Shown here piece by piece: positions 1 through 11,658 of a stretch of DNA of 64,000 nt. The position numbers were made by a program, and so were the translations under genes. Where the stretch lies: contig OZ022576.1 of assembly GCA_963669155.1 (NCBI GenBank), positions 23,045,178 through 23,109,177 of the forward strand. The letters are read 5' to 3'. Under the pieces are notes generated by a model, which was given only the letters and a program-made list of their open reading frames with translations, ran no database searches and was not told the origin of the DNA. This stretch comes from Arbacia lixula (Eukaryota > Echinodermata > Echinoidea > Arbacioida > Arbaciidae). Position 1 is the first letter of the stretch; every line of letters begins with the position of its first letter.

Positions 1-309
1 AATATAATACATGGTACCATCATAACAAAGGTGTTAACACACATTTTTTCATACCCAATTATCAAACTTGATTGGTATAGTTTGGTTGCCTAGTAAATGT
101 GCAACATCATCATTGACTTGTTTTGGCAATGACAGGTCTGTGGGCGACGTCGACGACGACGACATGTCGCGACGACGTCAGCAAAATGCAACACATTTGT
201 TCGTTTTTTGTGCTCTTTTTCGGTTAAAACTTTTTCAATTCTTGTAGTTCACAAACTATTCCAAATATTGATTTCAAACTTAATTTGCTGTATTTGGCAT
301 CTCTCAAGC

Positions 310-1640
310 TTTTCAAAACATATAAGAATGTCACATTTGGTCACGCTAATGGCCATCTCCTGACCAATAATAGAGCGTAGTGTTTTGGAAGAATGCACGT
401 AAAGTCGTACAAAATACTGCCTACGTCCTGTACACGCGTATATTCTGGATACGTGCTACTTTTTGGTTGAAACGTTTTAAAGCCTTGTAATCCAAGAACC
501 ATACCCCATATTTCCATTTGATTTAGCCTTATGTTTTTGGCACTTCTTCCACTTTTCAAAACATATATGCATGTTACATATTGTTACACCTATGGTTATC
601 TCCTGACCAATAATGTAACGGAACATTTTGGAACAACTGCGTGAAATTGGACAAGATGTTGCGTATTAACTGCACATGTGTATATTTTGTATGCCTGTTA
701 CTTTCTGCTTAAAACTGTTTAGATCCTTGTACTTCAAGAATCATACAACATATTACTTTCCGACATGTTCTGGTGATTTCGGCATTTCTTCCACCTTTCA
801 AAACATATATTGATGTTATATATTATCACGCTTATAGTCATCTACTGACCAATAACATAATGTCACATTTTGGAAGAACGAGCGTAAAATCCGACAAAAT
901 ACTGCATACGTTCTATAAACGCGAATATTTTGATGCGTGTTACTCTCCGGTTGAAACTTTTTAAAATCATTGTAATCCAAAAACCGTACAACACATTTCC
1001 TTTTAATTTAGCCTTATGTTTTTTGGCATTTCTCCCGCTTTTCAAAACATGTATGGATGTTGCACATTGTCACATCTATGGTCATCTCCGGACCAATAAT
1101 GTAACGGAGCATTTTGGAAGAATTGAGTGAAATCGGACAAAATTCTACGTATTATCTGCAGACGTGTATTATTAGATACTTGTGTTTCTTGATGGTTGAA
1201 ACTTTTTAGATCCTCGTACTTCAAGAACCATATAACATATCACATTTCGACATGCTCTGATGTTTTAGGCATCTCTTTAGCCTTTCAAAACATGGATGTT
1301 ACATATTGTCACGCTTATAGTCATCTCCTGACTAATAGCATAAAGTAACGTTTCGGGAAAATGAGCGTAAAATCTGACAAAATATTGCGTATACCTTCTG
1401 TGTTCGGTATACTGTACGTGTTCTGGATGCCTGAAACTTTTTGTTTGAAACTTTTTATATCCCTATTGCTGACAATCAGTTAGATCATATTTCTTTCAGA
1501 CTTGCTCTAATGTTTTGGCATCTGTTCCGCCTTTCAGTAAATATATGGATTTCACATATTTTTACACTTATGGTCATCTTACATCTCTAATGTCCAATAA
1601 TATACAGAAACATTATGCAAGAATGCGCGTAAAATCGGAC
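310..1640. repeat. Left arm: about six degenerate tandem units of ~242 bp
   Basis: A recurring unit starts with CTTTCAAAACATAT near 310, 553, 796, 1038, 1279 and 1531, so the period is about 242 bp. Each unit continues with a GTCATCTCCTGACCAATAAT-like block, a block like AAATCGGACAAAATACTGCG, and a block like TTGAAACTTTTTAGATCC. Divergence between units is much greater than divergence between a unit and its partner in the other arm. That suggests the tandem array is older than the inverted duplication, or that the arms are kept alike by gene conversion. Confidence 0.8.
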
Positions 1641-3242
1641 AAAATAGTATGTAGATTCTACATGCTTGTATGATTTATGCCCGTTTTTCTTTTTGCACGA
1701 AACCTTTAAACTTATTGTTGTTAAAAAAAATCATCCAACATATTTCTTCGAAACTTGTACTAATATTTTTGGCTTATTGTCTGCTTTTTTTTTTTTTTTA
1801 GAATATATGCCTATTGTAATATTGAGTAAGGATATAATTGTAAATAAGGTATTAACATTAATTATGTTGATCTTGCTTTCCTTGTACATGGGCAATATCA
1901 ACATCAATTTTTTTTCTGGCGATGGAAGCGCCCTGGGCTACGACAAAGATGACGGCTTGTCACGGTGCCGTCTGTGAAAGCGGCCTTTTTCCATTTTGAA
2001 GTATTGCTGGTTTTGATGAGAATTAAGTGAAAATGTTGCGTTCGACAGATTGCTTTCCAAGTTTCTTTGAACTTTTGGATTTTTATTTATTTATTTTTTT
2101 ATTTATTTGTTATTATTATTTTTTTTTGGGGGGGGGGGGTGGGGTGGGGAAGGGGGGGATGAAACCCACTATAAATTACGAAATGTCAAGGTTGCTTACA
2201 ATTCAAGAACGAGGGCCGAATAACGCCGAAGTATGTTTGATTCTACTTTGTCGATGAGGTGCACTGCGTACATTAATGTGTTGATACATGGCAGATTGTG
2301 AACATCGCCATGTCCTTCCCCCCAAAAGTACCAAAGTATATGACCAGACCCAGTCACGGCAGAATGGTTCCACCATGATAACGGCCCGTAATGACAGTAA
2401 CCATAATTTTTTAACTCAGTTGCCTGCATGGTATGGGCGCAATAGCTCATGTGTTTTCCGGCGACATCGACGACGAAGGCATGCAGCGGCCATATATGTT
2501 TTGGTGTGGAAAGTTTGCATGTACATGTATCATAATCCGTTTGACATGCTCCATTCACACTATAATTAAGTATGGACCACATGTGGGTGCCCTGCTAATC
2601 CTGATTGTGGTGAGGATTACGGGGCCATATTACGGAACCGTGACTATATTCCAAATTATTGTTAGATTTCATGACTGCTTTAAATTGCATTGAAATTATG
2701 AAATAGTTAAGATTAAACCCGTTATGATACAAAACGGTTCAGTCATGATTCGATTATAATTTCTTGACTAGCATATATTAGGGTGTGGTGTGAGCCTTCT
2801 TCAATGCATGATTTAGAGTTTGTGATCAAGGGGGTTATATGATTGATATCAAATCGACGACCCGAAATCCCTGAATATGCATTTTAACATAAAGCGGAGT
2901 TTTAAGTAAACAAATATTCCAACTCTTACACGTACGAAACGGAATGCTTGATCGATGATGAATAATGATGTATCTCTGTTTTACGATTATAAGCATAAGC
3001 TGGAGCCGGAAGGATAGGTTATCCACCACACTCATTGTCACACTTAAATTTATTTGCATCACTTTTGAAGAATGTAAAAGTGACTTTTCGAAAGATGTCC
3101 GGAATCTTACCAAAACACTCTTGGTTTGCGTCAGTTTGGCAATTATGCTCGTGGAAGCAAATATCTACTGGAGGCTCACATCCAACATGTCTAATGTGTT
3201 TGTGAAAGTAATCTGTCAAACAAATACTTCCCAGGACGAAAA

Positions 3243-5390
3243 ACCAGTAGAAACCAGTAGAGAAAAACCATTAGAATCTCTACTGGTTTCTACTGGAAAT
3301 TTCTACTGGTTTTAATATGGAAAGTGAAATGATTTCCAGTAGAAACCATTAGAAAAATACCAGTAGAATACCAGTAGAAACCAGTAGAAATCTCTACTGG
3401 ATCCAATACAAGACCAATAGAAGACCAGTAGAATACCAGTAGAAACCAGTAGGAATCTCTACTGGATCCAATAGAAGACCAGTAGAAACCAGTAGGAATC
3501 TCTACTGGATCCAATAGAGCTTCCTACTGGTTTCTACTGGAATTTTTCTACTGGTTTGAATATGGAAAGTGAAATGATTTCCAGTAGAAACCATTAGAAA
3601 AATGCCAGTAGAATACCAGTAGAAACCAGTAGGAATCTCTACTGGATCCAATAGAAGACCAGTAGAAACCAGTAGGAATCTCTACTGGATCCAATAGAGC
3701 TTCCTACTGGTTTCTACTGGAATTTTTCTGCTGGTTTGAATATGGAAAGTGAAATGATTTCCAGTAGAAACCATTAGAAAAATACAAGTAGAGTGCCAGT
3801 AGAAACCAGTAGCAATTTCTCCTGGATCCATCAGAATACCAGTAGAAACTAGTAGAATACCTACTGGAGCCATCAGGAGACCAATAGGAATCAAAATTAA
3901 AAATATTGGTGAAATATCAATTTAAATTTAGTATATTATAATCCGAATTATGGCATATTTCCTTATTGTTTTAACCTAATCCTATCCTATCCTACATTTA
4001 TTCCTATCCTATCCTATACCTATCCTAATTCCTACTCTTTCCTTCACAGACTTTCATATATATAGCAGTACGGTTATAAGGTTCATAAGATATTGGTTAC
4101 TCTAACTTACATTTAAGAAGATCATTTTTGTTGTTGTTATCATTATTGTCTTCACTTAAGTAGGTGACATTCACTATTTTACGTTTAAACTTGAAATCAT
4201 TACTTGGTAAAATTCCTTTTATCTGGTTAGGTGGAGGTTATCTATTTAAAAGTACAAAATTAGAACACGTAAATACATGCATGAATATTCATGAGCATCT
4301 CTATTTCTATTGGTTTCTATTGGTTTCTACTGGTCTCCATTACCAGTAGAATTCAATGGTCTCTAATGGTTTCTACTGGTTTGACTTAGTATTTTTCACA
4401 CTCCTTTTCAAACCATTAGATCTCACTGGTTTCTATTGGTTTATACTGGTTTGACTTTGTATTTTTCATACTCCTTTTCCAAACATTATATCTCACTATT
4501 TTTTATTGGTTTCTACTGGTTTGACTTTGAATTTTTGACACTCCTTTTCAAACCATTAGGTCTTACTGGTTTCTATTGGTTTATACTGATCTCCAATACC
4601 AGGAGAATTCACTGGTCTCTAATGGTTTCTACTGGTTTGACTTTGTATTTTTCACACTCCTTTTCAAACCATTAGATCTCACTGGTTTCTATTGGTTTCT
4701 ACTGGTTTGACTTTGAATTTTTGACACTCCTTTTCAAACCATTAGGTCTTACTGGTTTCTATTGGTTTATACTGGTCTCCACCAGTAGAATTCACTGGTC
4801 TCTAATGGTTTCTACTGGTTTGACTCTGTATTTTTCACACTCCTTTTCAAACCATTAAGTTTCACTGGTCTCTAATGGTTTCTCCTGGTTTGACTTTGAA
4901 TTTTTCACACTCCTTTTCAAAACATTATATCTCACTAGTTTCTATTAGTGTGAAAAAAACAAAGTCAAACTAGTAGAAACCATTAGAGACCAGTGGATTC
5001 AAATGGTATTGAAGACCAGTAGAAACCAATAGAAACCAGTGAGATCTAATGGTTTGAAAAGGAGTGTAAAAACAAAAACAAAGTCAAACCAGTAGAAACC
5101 ATTAGAGACCAGTGGATTCTAATGGTTTCTACTGGTCTTCAATACCATTAGAATCCACTGGTCTCTAATGGTTTCTACTGGTTTGACTTTGTTTTTTTCA
5201 CACTCCTTCTCAAACCATTAGATCTCACTGGTTTCTATTGGTTTCTACTGGTCTTCAACACATTAGACTCTACTGGTTTCTACTGGTTTCTATTGGTTTG
5301 ATTTCGTAGTTCCTCTTCAGACCAGTAGACTCTACTGGACCAGTAGAAACCAGTAGACGGTCTCTACTGGTTTCTACTGGTTTCTATGGG
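3243..5390. repeat. CCAGTAG minisatellite, inverted between its two halves
   Basis: The motif CCAGTAGAAACCAGTAG and its complement CTACTGGTTTCTACTGG fill this stretch. On the left (3243-3895) the CCAGTAG orientation dominates, with a higher-order period of 180 bp (the same phrase at 3541 and 3721). From about 4300 the CTACTGG orientation dominates with a longer unit ending in ACACTCCTTTTCAAACCATTA. Near 4950-5160 the orientation flips again. About 400 bp of non-repeat sequence (3895-4300) separates the halves and lies at the symmetry centre of the larger inverted repeat. Open frames through it (VSTGFYW-like repeats) are by-products of the repeat. Confidence 0.9.
3975..4035. repeat. CCTAT-type simple repeat
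   Basis: Degenerate pentamers CCTAT/TCCTA run through this stretch, between the two halves of the minisatellite. Confidence 0.7.
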
Positions 5391-6380
5391 AATTTCGACC
5401 TGGGTTGCCAAATTTCACTACAAGCTCAAAGGGTATTTCAAATATAATTAAATTTCGCAGGCGTCGCTATTTTATGTCTCCTTCGCCAATATCACCCTGA
5501 CATGCCTGAGCGTCGCCATTGCCAACACACTTGGATAGTTGCGCACATACACTAGGCGACCGACATGGCAGAGTTAAACCAAACTGAGTAATCTAACGAA
5601 ATTGTACAATGTAACATATTGTATGATCTTACTATGTATATGAACAATTTTACTTTATTGCGCAAATAAAAAAGTGATGTCCGTAAAGTTCATTTTGGCG
5701 GGGAGGCCACGGTTGTATGCACGACCCGCCATGCAGCAACTCATTTTTGTGAAACTCATCGACAAAATAGAATATGCTTTGGCATTATTCAGCCGTCGGT
5801 GTCAAATCCTATCCAACTTAGGTTTTACCAAAGTAATATTTTGTTTCTAATTGCTACCAGCCAAAACTTCATAGAAGCTTCGAATGCTTTTTAGATGCAA
5901 TATTTTGGCAAAGTTTACACCAAAATCCCGTGAACATGAGAAAAAACTGCTTTTCGCCGAGAGTACGGCAACCGGCTGCCGTCGTTAACATCAAACAGTG
6001 CCCATCCATCGCCAGGAAAAATAAACTGAATGTCGATATTGCCCATGAAAAGACAAGCGAGGTGAACAAAATTATTATAACTTGTAATTATATGTATATG
6101 TATTATGATAATGCCATTTCACAGACCCTCCACCGGTCTTTCCGGTAGTGATGCCACAAATAAAAAGTGGGTCATTTTGGAAAGTAATCTACGAGATGTC
6201 CGCTATAAATTGATGTAATTTCCTTATCGACATATTGGTCGACACACTCCAACCCAACCCAAACCGTCAGGGCTGTCGATGTAAAACTCTACATAAATTA
6301 TTCATTGAGCTAGATCTCGTATAATAAGCAACATACTACAGTGTATGTTGTTCTATTTGCACACATTATTTTGCATAAAT

Positions 6381-6566
6381 TGATATGATGACCCGTAGGT
6401 GAACACAAGCTTGATCACAAATATCCTTATATGCTCATAGAGACGACAACAACTGAAGTTTTAAACAAATATCTGATACGATGACCCGTAGGTGAACACA
6501 AGCTTGATCACAAATATCCTTATATGCTCATGGAGACGACAACAACTGAAGTTTTAAACAAATATC
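6381..6566. repeat. 93-bp tandem duplication
   Basis: Two adjacent copies (6381-6473 and 6474-6566) differ at only a few bases. Both carry GATGACCCGTAGGTGAACAC and CTTGATCACAAATATCC. The near-identity points to a recent slippage or unequal-exchange event in the inner right arm. Confidence 0.9.
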
Positions 6567-6629
6567 GTGAAGTTTATAATACAGGGAATGATATATCAAT
6601 CAAAGGACTCTCAATCGAGGGAAGGATTA

Positions 6630-7960
6630 TAAAATAAACGCCATATCTTATACAATTTACGCGGATTCTTCCAAAGTGTTGCGTGTCATTATTGGCCAGG
6701 AGATGGCCATAAGGCTAGGGTTTCAATACGCAACATCCATGCTTAAACACCAGAGCAAGTCCGGAAAATATATTGTGGAATGTTTTTTTTTTTAACCATA
6801 GGGATATATAAAAAAAAAAATCAACCAAAAGGTAACGCGCATCCAGCATAATTTTGTCCAGAATGGACACATATAAAACGTATACGCAGTGATTTGTCCG
6901 ATTTTACTTTGAAAAAACCTTACGTTATGTTATTGGTCAGTGGATGACATTTAGCGTGACAATATGTAATATCCATATACGTTTTGAAAGGTGGAAGGGA
7001 TGCAGAAATCACCAGAACATGTCGGAAAGTAATATGTTGTATGGTTCTTGGAGTATAAGGATCTAACAAGTTCCAATCCAAAAGTAACACGCATACAGAG
7101 TAAACACGTTAGCAGTTAATACGCAGAATTTTGTCCGATTTTACGAAGTTGTTCTAAAATGCTCCGTTACATTATTGGTCAAAAGGTAACCATAGGTGTG
7201 ACAATATGTAACGTCCATATATGTTTTGAAAAGTGGAAGAAATTCCAAAAACATAAAGCTAAATTAAAAGGAAATGTGTGGTACGGTTCTTGGATTACAA
7301 TAATTTTAAAAAGTTTCAACCGAAGAGTAACACGCATCAAAATATTCGCGTTTATAGAACGTATGCAGTATTTTGTCGGGTTTTACGCTCGTTCTTCCAA
7401 AATGTGACATTATGTTATTGGTCAGTAGATGACTATAAGCGTGATAACATATAACATCAATATATGTTTTGAAAGGTGGAAGAAATTCCAAAATCACCAG
7501 AACATGTCGGAAAGTAATATGTTGTATGATTCTTGAAGTACAAGGATCTAAACAGTTTTAAGCAGAAAGTAACAGGCATACAAAATATACACATGTGCAG
7601 TTAATACGCAACATCTTGTCCAATTTCACGCAGTTGTTCCAAAATGTTCCGTAACATTATTGGTCAGGAGATAACCATAGGTGTAACAATATGTAACATG
7701 CATATATGTTTTGAAAAGTGGAAGAAGTGCCAAAAACATAAGGCTAAATCAAATGGAAATATGGGGTATGGTTCTTGGATTACAAGGCTTTAAAACGTTT
7801 CAACCAAAAAGTAGCACGTATCCAGAATATACGCGTGTACAGGACGTAGGCAGTATTTTGTACGACTTTACGTGCATTCTTCCAAAACACTACGCTCTAT
7901 TATTGGTCAGGAGATGGCCATTAGCGTGACCAAATGTGACATTCTTATATGTTTTGAAAA
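6630..7960. repeat. Right arm: inverted partner of the ~242-bp tandem array
   Basis: This is the reverse complement of the left-arm array. Units carrying ATATGTTTTGAAA(A/G)(G/C) recur near 6970, 7216, 7461, 7703 and 7945. The outermost units are almost identical to their left-arm partners, while the inner ones (near 6700-7150) have drifted. Short open frames here are non-coding mirror images of those in the left arm. Confidence 0.8.
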
Positions 7961-8269
7961 GCTTGAGAGATGCCAAATACAGCAAATTAAGTTTGAAATC
8001 AATATTTGGAATAGTTTGTGAACTACAAGAATTGAAAAAGTTTTAACCGAAAAAGAGCACAAAAAACGAACAAATGTGTTGCATTTTGCTGACGTCGTCG
8101 CGACATGTCGTCGTCGTCGACGTCGCCCACAGACCTATCATTGCCAAAACAAGTCACTGATGATGTTGCACATTTACTAGGCAACCAAACTATACCAATC
8201 AAGTTTGATAATTGGGCATGAAAAAATGTGTGTTAACACCTTTGTTATGATGGTACCATGTATTATATT

Positions 8270-9909
8270 CCGACCATTTTTGAAAAAAGGCTTTCCGGTA
8301 GTGACGTCATATTTGTGGTGATTTTGGGGGAAAAGCATCGGGTACACCTTGCCAGCAAAACATTTTTGTGATGTCCAGGGTATATCCTTTCGACCTATGG
8401 GGTCAGTTGTTCCGGCCCTTTTCACATGAATAAATCTTCTGGGCTCCCGGACTATAAATCATCTGCCCATCATGAAACAGGAACACATGCACCACACAAT
8501 GTTCATGCATGAACATACGCATACAAATTGAGAACACAAACATTATTTGACTTGCAAATATCAACATTCAAGTGTTTTATTAATCAAATCATAGATCATC
8601 CACAAGCAAATTCTTAACCACCAAATGAAGTGAACAAGATTAAAACCCTAACAGAATATGGTAGTTTTTACTGTTACCGTACTTCCAAGGCAACAATGAT
8701 AATGGACCAACATTTGATACATATACATGTACTTAGTTTTGTACACAGTGAAGTTTCAAAATATTGTTGAGCTCTCCAATAGAAGACAAGCCGGTAAAAG
8801 ACTCATATAAAGCAATCGCAGCTCATCTATGTAATGTAACATAATGACATAGAGGGGTGCAGTAGTAGTACTTAAGACTATGGACCCATATGGGGAAAAG
8901 TGCTGTTTTTCCATGACAGGGTCCCATTCTTGTTTGATATCAGGATACCAGGAAGGAATCTCTGAATTACCTTTAAATCATTGTACACACTACACAAGAA
9001 AGTAGGGGACAGTCTATGGGGAAAGCATTTTTTAATAACATATTTTTTCCATCTTGAAGTAAACAGACAATTTAAAATATGCAATATTTATGGGTAACAA
9101 ACCTGAATGAACAAACCTGGGGGTTTCATTCCACTTTTACAATAGATTTGCTTGAATAATCCACAGCAATGAAAAATACAAACCTTCATTTGTGCAAACT
9201 ATGTACAGGTTCAATAATACATTTACATATACACAGTAAGCATTTCAGTACCTATAGATTCAGTATTTGCAAACAAATATCAAGATAATCTTACAATAAT
9301 CATAAGGCAATGATCTCTACACCCTGTCTTCCACCCATTAGCTGGCAGCTAACAACACATGGAAGACCTTTCTTTCTACATTTTTCACTTTTTTCCTCTT
9401 TTGATGTCAGGTTTGCAAGTTGTAATGCTTTTTTTTCCCTTTTGACTTTATTGAGAACTAATAAATGAAGAAACATTACCAATCTCGACAAGGGTCTAGT
9501 AAAGCTTAATCCATGACATATCTTACTATCATAGATGTGCAGGGAGCAACATTAAGACACTGCTAACAGCCTTACATTACCTACAATAGCATTATACATG
9601 TATTGCATTCCAACTGAACAATTACATTTCAGTGTTATCCACATTTTTTGTTTACATTTTCGAGATAAAGTATGCAAAGTTGGACTAATTTGTCAAAGGA
9701 CGAGTAAAATTCAGATCTCATTCTGCAGCATATCGAACAATCTTTGCACATACTTGAGTGAACAGATCTAAACATGTATGTTATACGGTCCACTAGTCCT
9801 TAATAACCCAAGATGATACAGGTATGTCAGTTAAGCGAGTGGAGACTAAAACAACAGGAAAGAATAAAACATTACAACAGCTCTGCGGTATTTGAACATG
9901 AAATGAATA
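8270..9909. other. Intergenic stretch, no gene recognised
   Basis: AT-rich DNA between the foldback element and the next transposon. The frames at 8177-8425 and 8878-9084 (minus) show no domain and no splice context. It may include distal 3' flank of DNPEP, whose stop codon lies at 11659. Confidence 0.6.
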
Positions 9910-11247
9910 CAGCTTACTCTCGATATAACGAGGTCGTCGGGACCAGGGCTTTTTCCTCGTTATAACGAAACCTCGTTGTATCCAAACAGAATAAAAAAAC
10001 AATAAAATACATTGAAAACATGTGTGCTTGTGTGTTCATTGTGTTTTACTTTGTTTTCATATCCATAGCCGTCTTGGAAACATGCGTTATCAAAATGAAA
10101 AAAGGGGGATTGGATCGTGCGTTTTCAAACTGAAAAGGGGATTCATTTTTGCTCAACACATCATCCTACCTTGATATATTTTGACGTTTCAATAACTAAT
10201 TGCATTCAATGAATTATAGACCATTCCCGATACGATGGGTGTTATTTTGCAGTAAATTAACAGGTCAATTGTTATCGTAATCTTCTGGACAAGAAAACAT
10301 GCGGTTTCGTTGTTTGGACAAACAAGAGAATAGGCGGCGCAACGGGTTGAACGGCCGGGATATGAGGGGAAGGTGGAGTTAGATAAGAGCGTCTCGCTCG
10401 TCTGATAGGTTTTGCACAACGACGTAGCAACACCGTCATGATCGGCACTTTCTTTGTGGGTCATTCCAAAATTATTACGAGGGGGTTCCATGTAGATGAT
10501 TAACGCTGCCCTGCATGCGTATACATGTATTTCATTTCGTATCATGATGACTTCCAGCGGTATTCTAATTTCAGGAAGAATATTTTATTATCTCTTCAAA
10601 TCTTTCATTGTCATATTTTAGTGTGTGAAATAAACTTCACCCGTCCGAGATCACATTTGTTTTTGTCAAGAAACCCAATCAATCGCTGCTCATCAGACAC
10701 ACCCCCAATTCAGCATGCATCGTGTCATTGATTGCCGCGATGGGATCAGACTTGCAAACCATGTGCCCCACCTTGTGCTTTCAATGTACGTACGCTGTGC
10801 GAAGGAGTGATGTGTCAGAAACTGTGCACCCCCAATTCAGCACGCGCCGTATATCATTGATTGCCGTGATGGGATCGGACTTGGAAACCATGTGCTTTCA
10901 ATGTACGTACGCTGTGCGATCGCGAAGGAGTGATGTATTAGAAACTGTGCACATGCTCGCGTTGTGTGGACGTGTATTACGAGGTGTGTGTGTGGCTCTT
11001 TGCGGTGCCGGTGTTTTCATGTCTCGATTTTTCCTTCCTCGTTGTAACGGGACGCCATTGTTATGTTCTTATTTGTCTTGGGGTCAACAGAATAAGCTCG
11101 TTATAACGAAATCTCGTTGTAGCCGTGCTCGTTGTAAGCGACGTGTTGCACCATAGGTTTGCATGTAGAAACTTTTGGGACCGAGAGATTTCTCTCGTTA
11201 TAACGAAACCTCGTTATATCCATGCTCGTTGTATCGAGAGTAAGCTG
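9910..11247. mobile_element. Non-autonomous pogo/Tigger-like element with TA target duplication
   Basis: The ends are inverted: CAGCTTACTCTCGATA at 9910 and its complement finishing at 11247, each flanked by TA. Inside both ends, and again near 11095-11150, lie multiple copies of a TCGTTATAACGA-type palindrome and CCTCGTTGTA, giving a subterminal repeat cluster. TA duplications with CAG termini and CTCGTTATAACGA motifs are typical of pogo/Tigger members of the Tc1/mariner superfamily. At 1338 bp no DDE transposase frame is visible; the interior frames (10189-10545 minus, 10722-11156 plus) look unrelated. Most likely an internally rearranged, non-autonomous copy. Confidence 0.75.
10700..10945. 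repeat. 127-bp imperfect tandem duplication inside the pogo-like element
   Basis: CACCCCCAATTCAGCA starts at 10700 and again at 10827. Both copies continue with ATTGATTGCC, GATGGGATC and TTTCAATGTACGTACGCTG, then GAAGGAGTGATG. They differ by small indels. Confidence 0.85.
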
Positions 11248-11658
11248 TATCATCGCACATCAAATATGATTTCCCATCTCCAGCAGAACAAGCAAAATCT
11301 ATTCAAGCTCAAATTTTCATAGGATAATATTTGAGTGTTATATTCATTGTGATGATATAATATTCATCTTTTACCTCTAAGCCTATCTGATAATGGGGAT
11401 CATAAGACTTTATGCCCTTATGTTGTAACTTGTGAAAGAAAGGAGGATATGACAAAATAGACTGGGAAATTGCAGTTGCAAAGGAGATATGTGATACATT
11501 ATTCAGCAATTGCATCGGTGAAAAAGAAATGTACAACCTGAACCTCAAAATGATTCCTTCATCTATTTACAACTCAGGATACAAAAAGTTTTCTTATATA
11601 CATTATGTACTATGATTCTGCTCTTCATATTTCTGGCATGGCATGGGCAGACCAGTAA

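Larger units (their letters stand above)
1..8269. repeat. Giant inverted repeat (foldback-type element), left end cut by the window
   Basis: The first bases of the window are the exact reverse complement of bases ending at 8269, and pairing follows x + y = 8270 without net indels over at least the outer kilobase: the segment 341-559 reappears inverted at 7711-7929, and 773-964 at 7306-7497 with only a few differences. A CpG-rich GACGTCG/CGACGAC block pairs 140-180 with 8090-8130. Further in, the arms diverge more, but related sequence is still seen (around 2200-2290 against 5730-5830), and the core is an inverted minisatellite. No transposase-like frame is visible. The true left end lies outside the window, so terminal bases and target-site duplication cannot be judged. 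It resembles foldback elements, whose arms consist of tandem repeats; the sea-urchin TU family is a known example of that class, but identity with TU is not shown. Confidence 0.85.

Noticed and set aside
2196-2582. 128-residue minus-strand open frame
   Set aside because: No recognisable domain, no splice or Kozak support, and it lies inside the arm of the giant inverted repeat.
3290-3894. Repetitive frames rich in STGFYW
   Set aside because: They are translations of the CCAGTAG minisatellite.
3243-3895. CRISPR-like alternation of repeats
   Set aside because: Units are contiguous and variable in length, with no constant repeat and unique spacers, and the context is animal DNA.
10722-11156. 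144-residue plus-strand frame in the pogo-like element
   Set aside because: It spans the 127-bp duplication and subterminal repeats, with no transposase motif.
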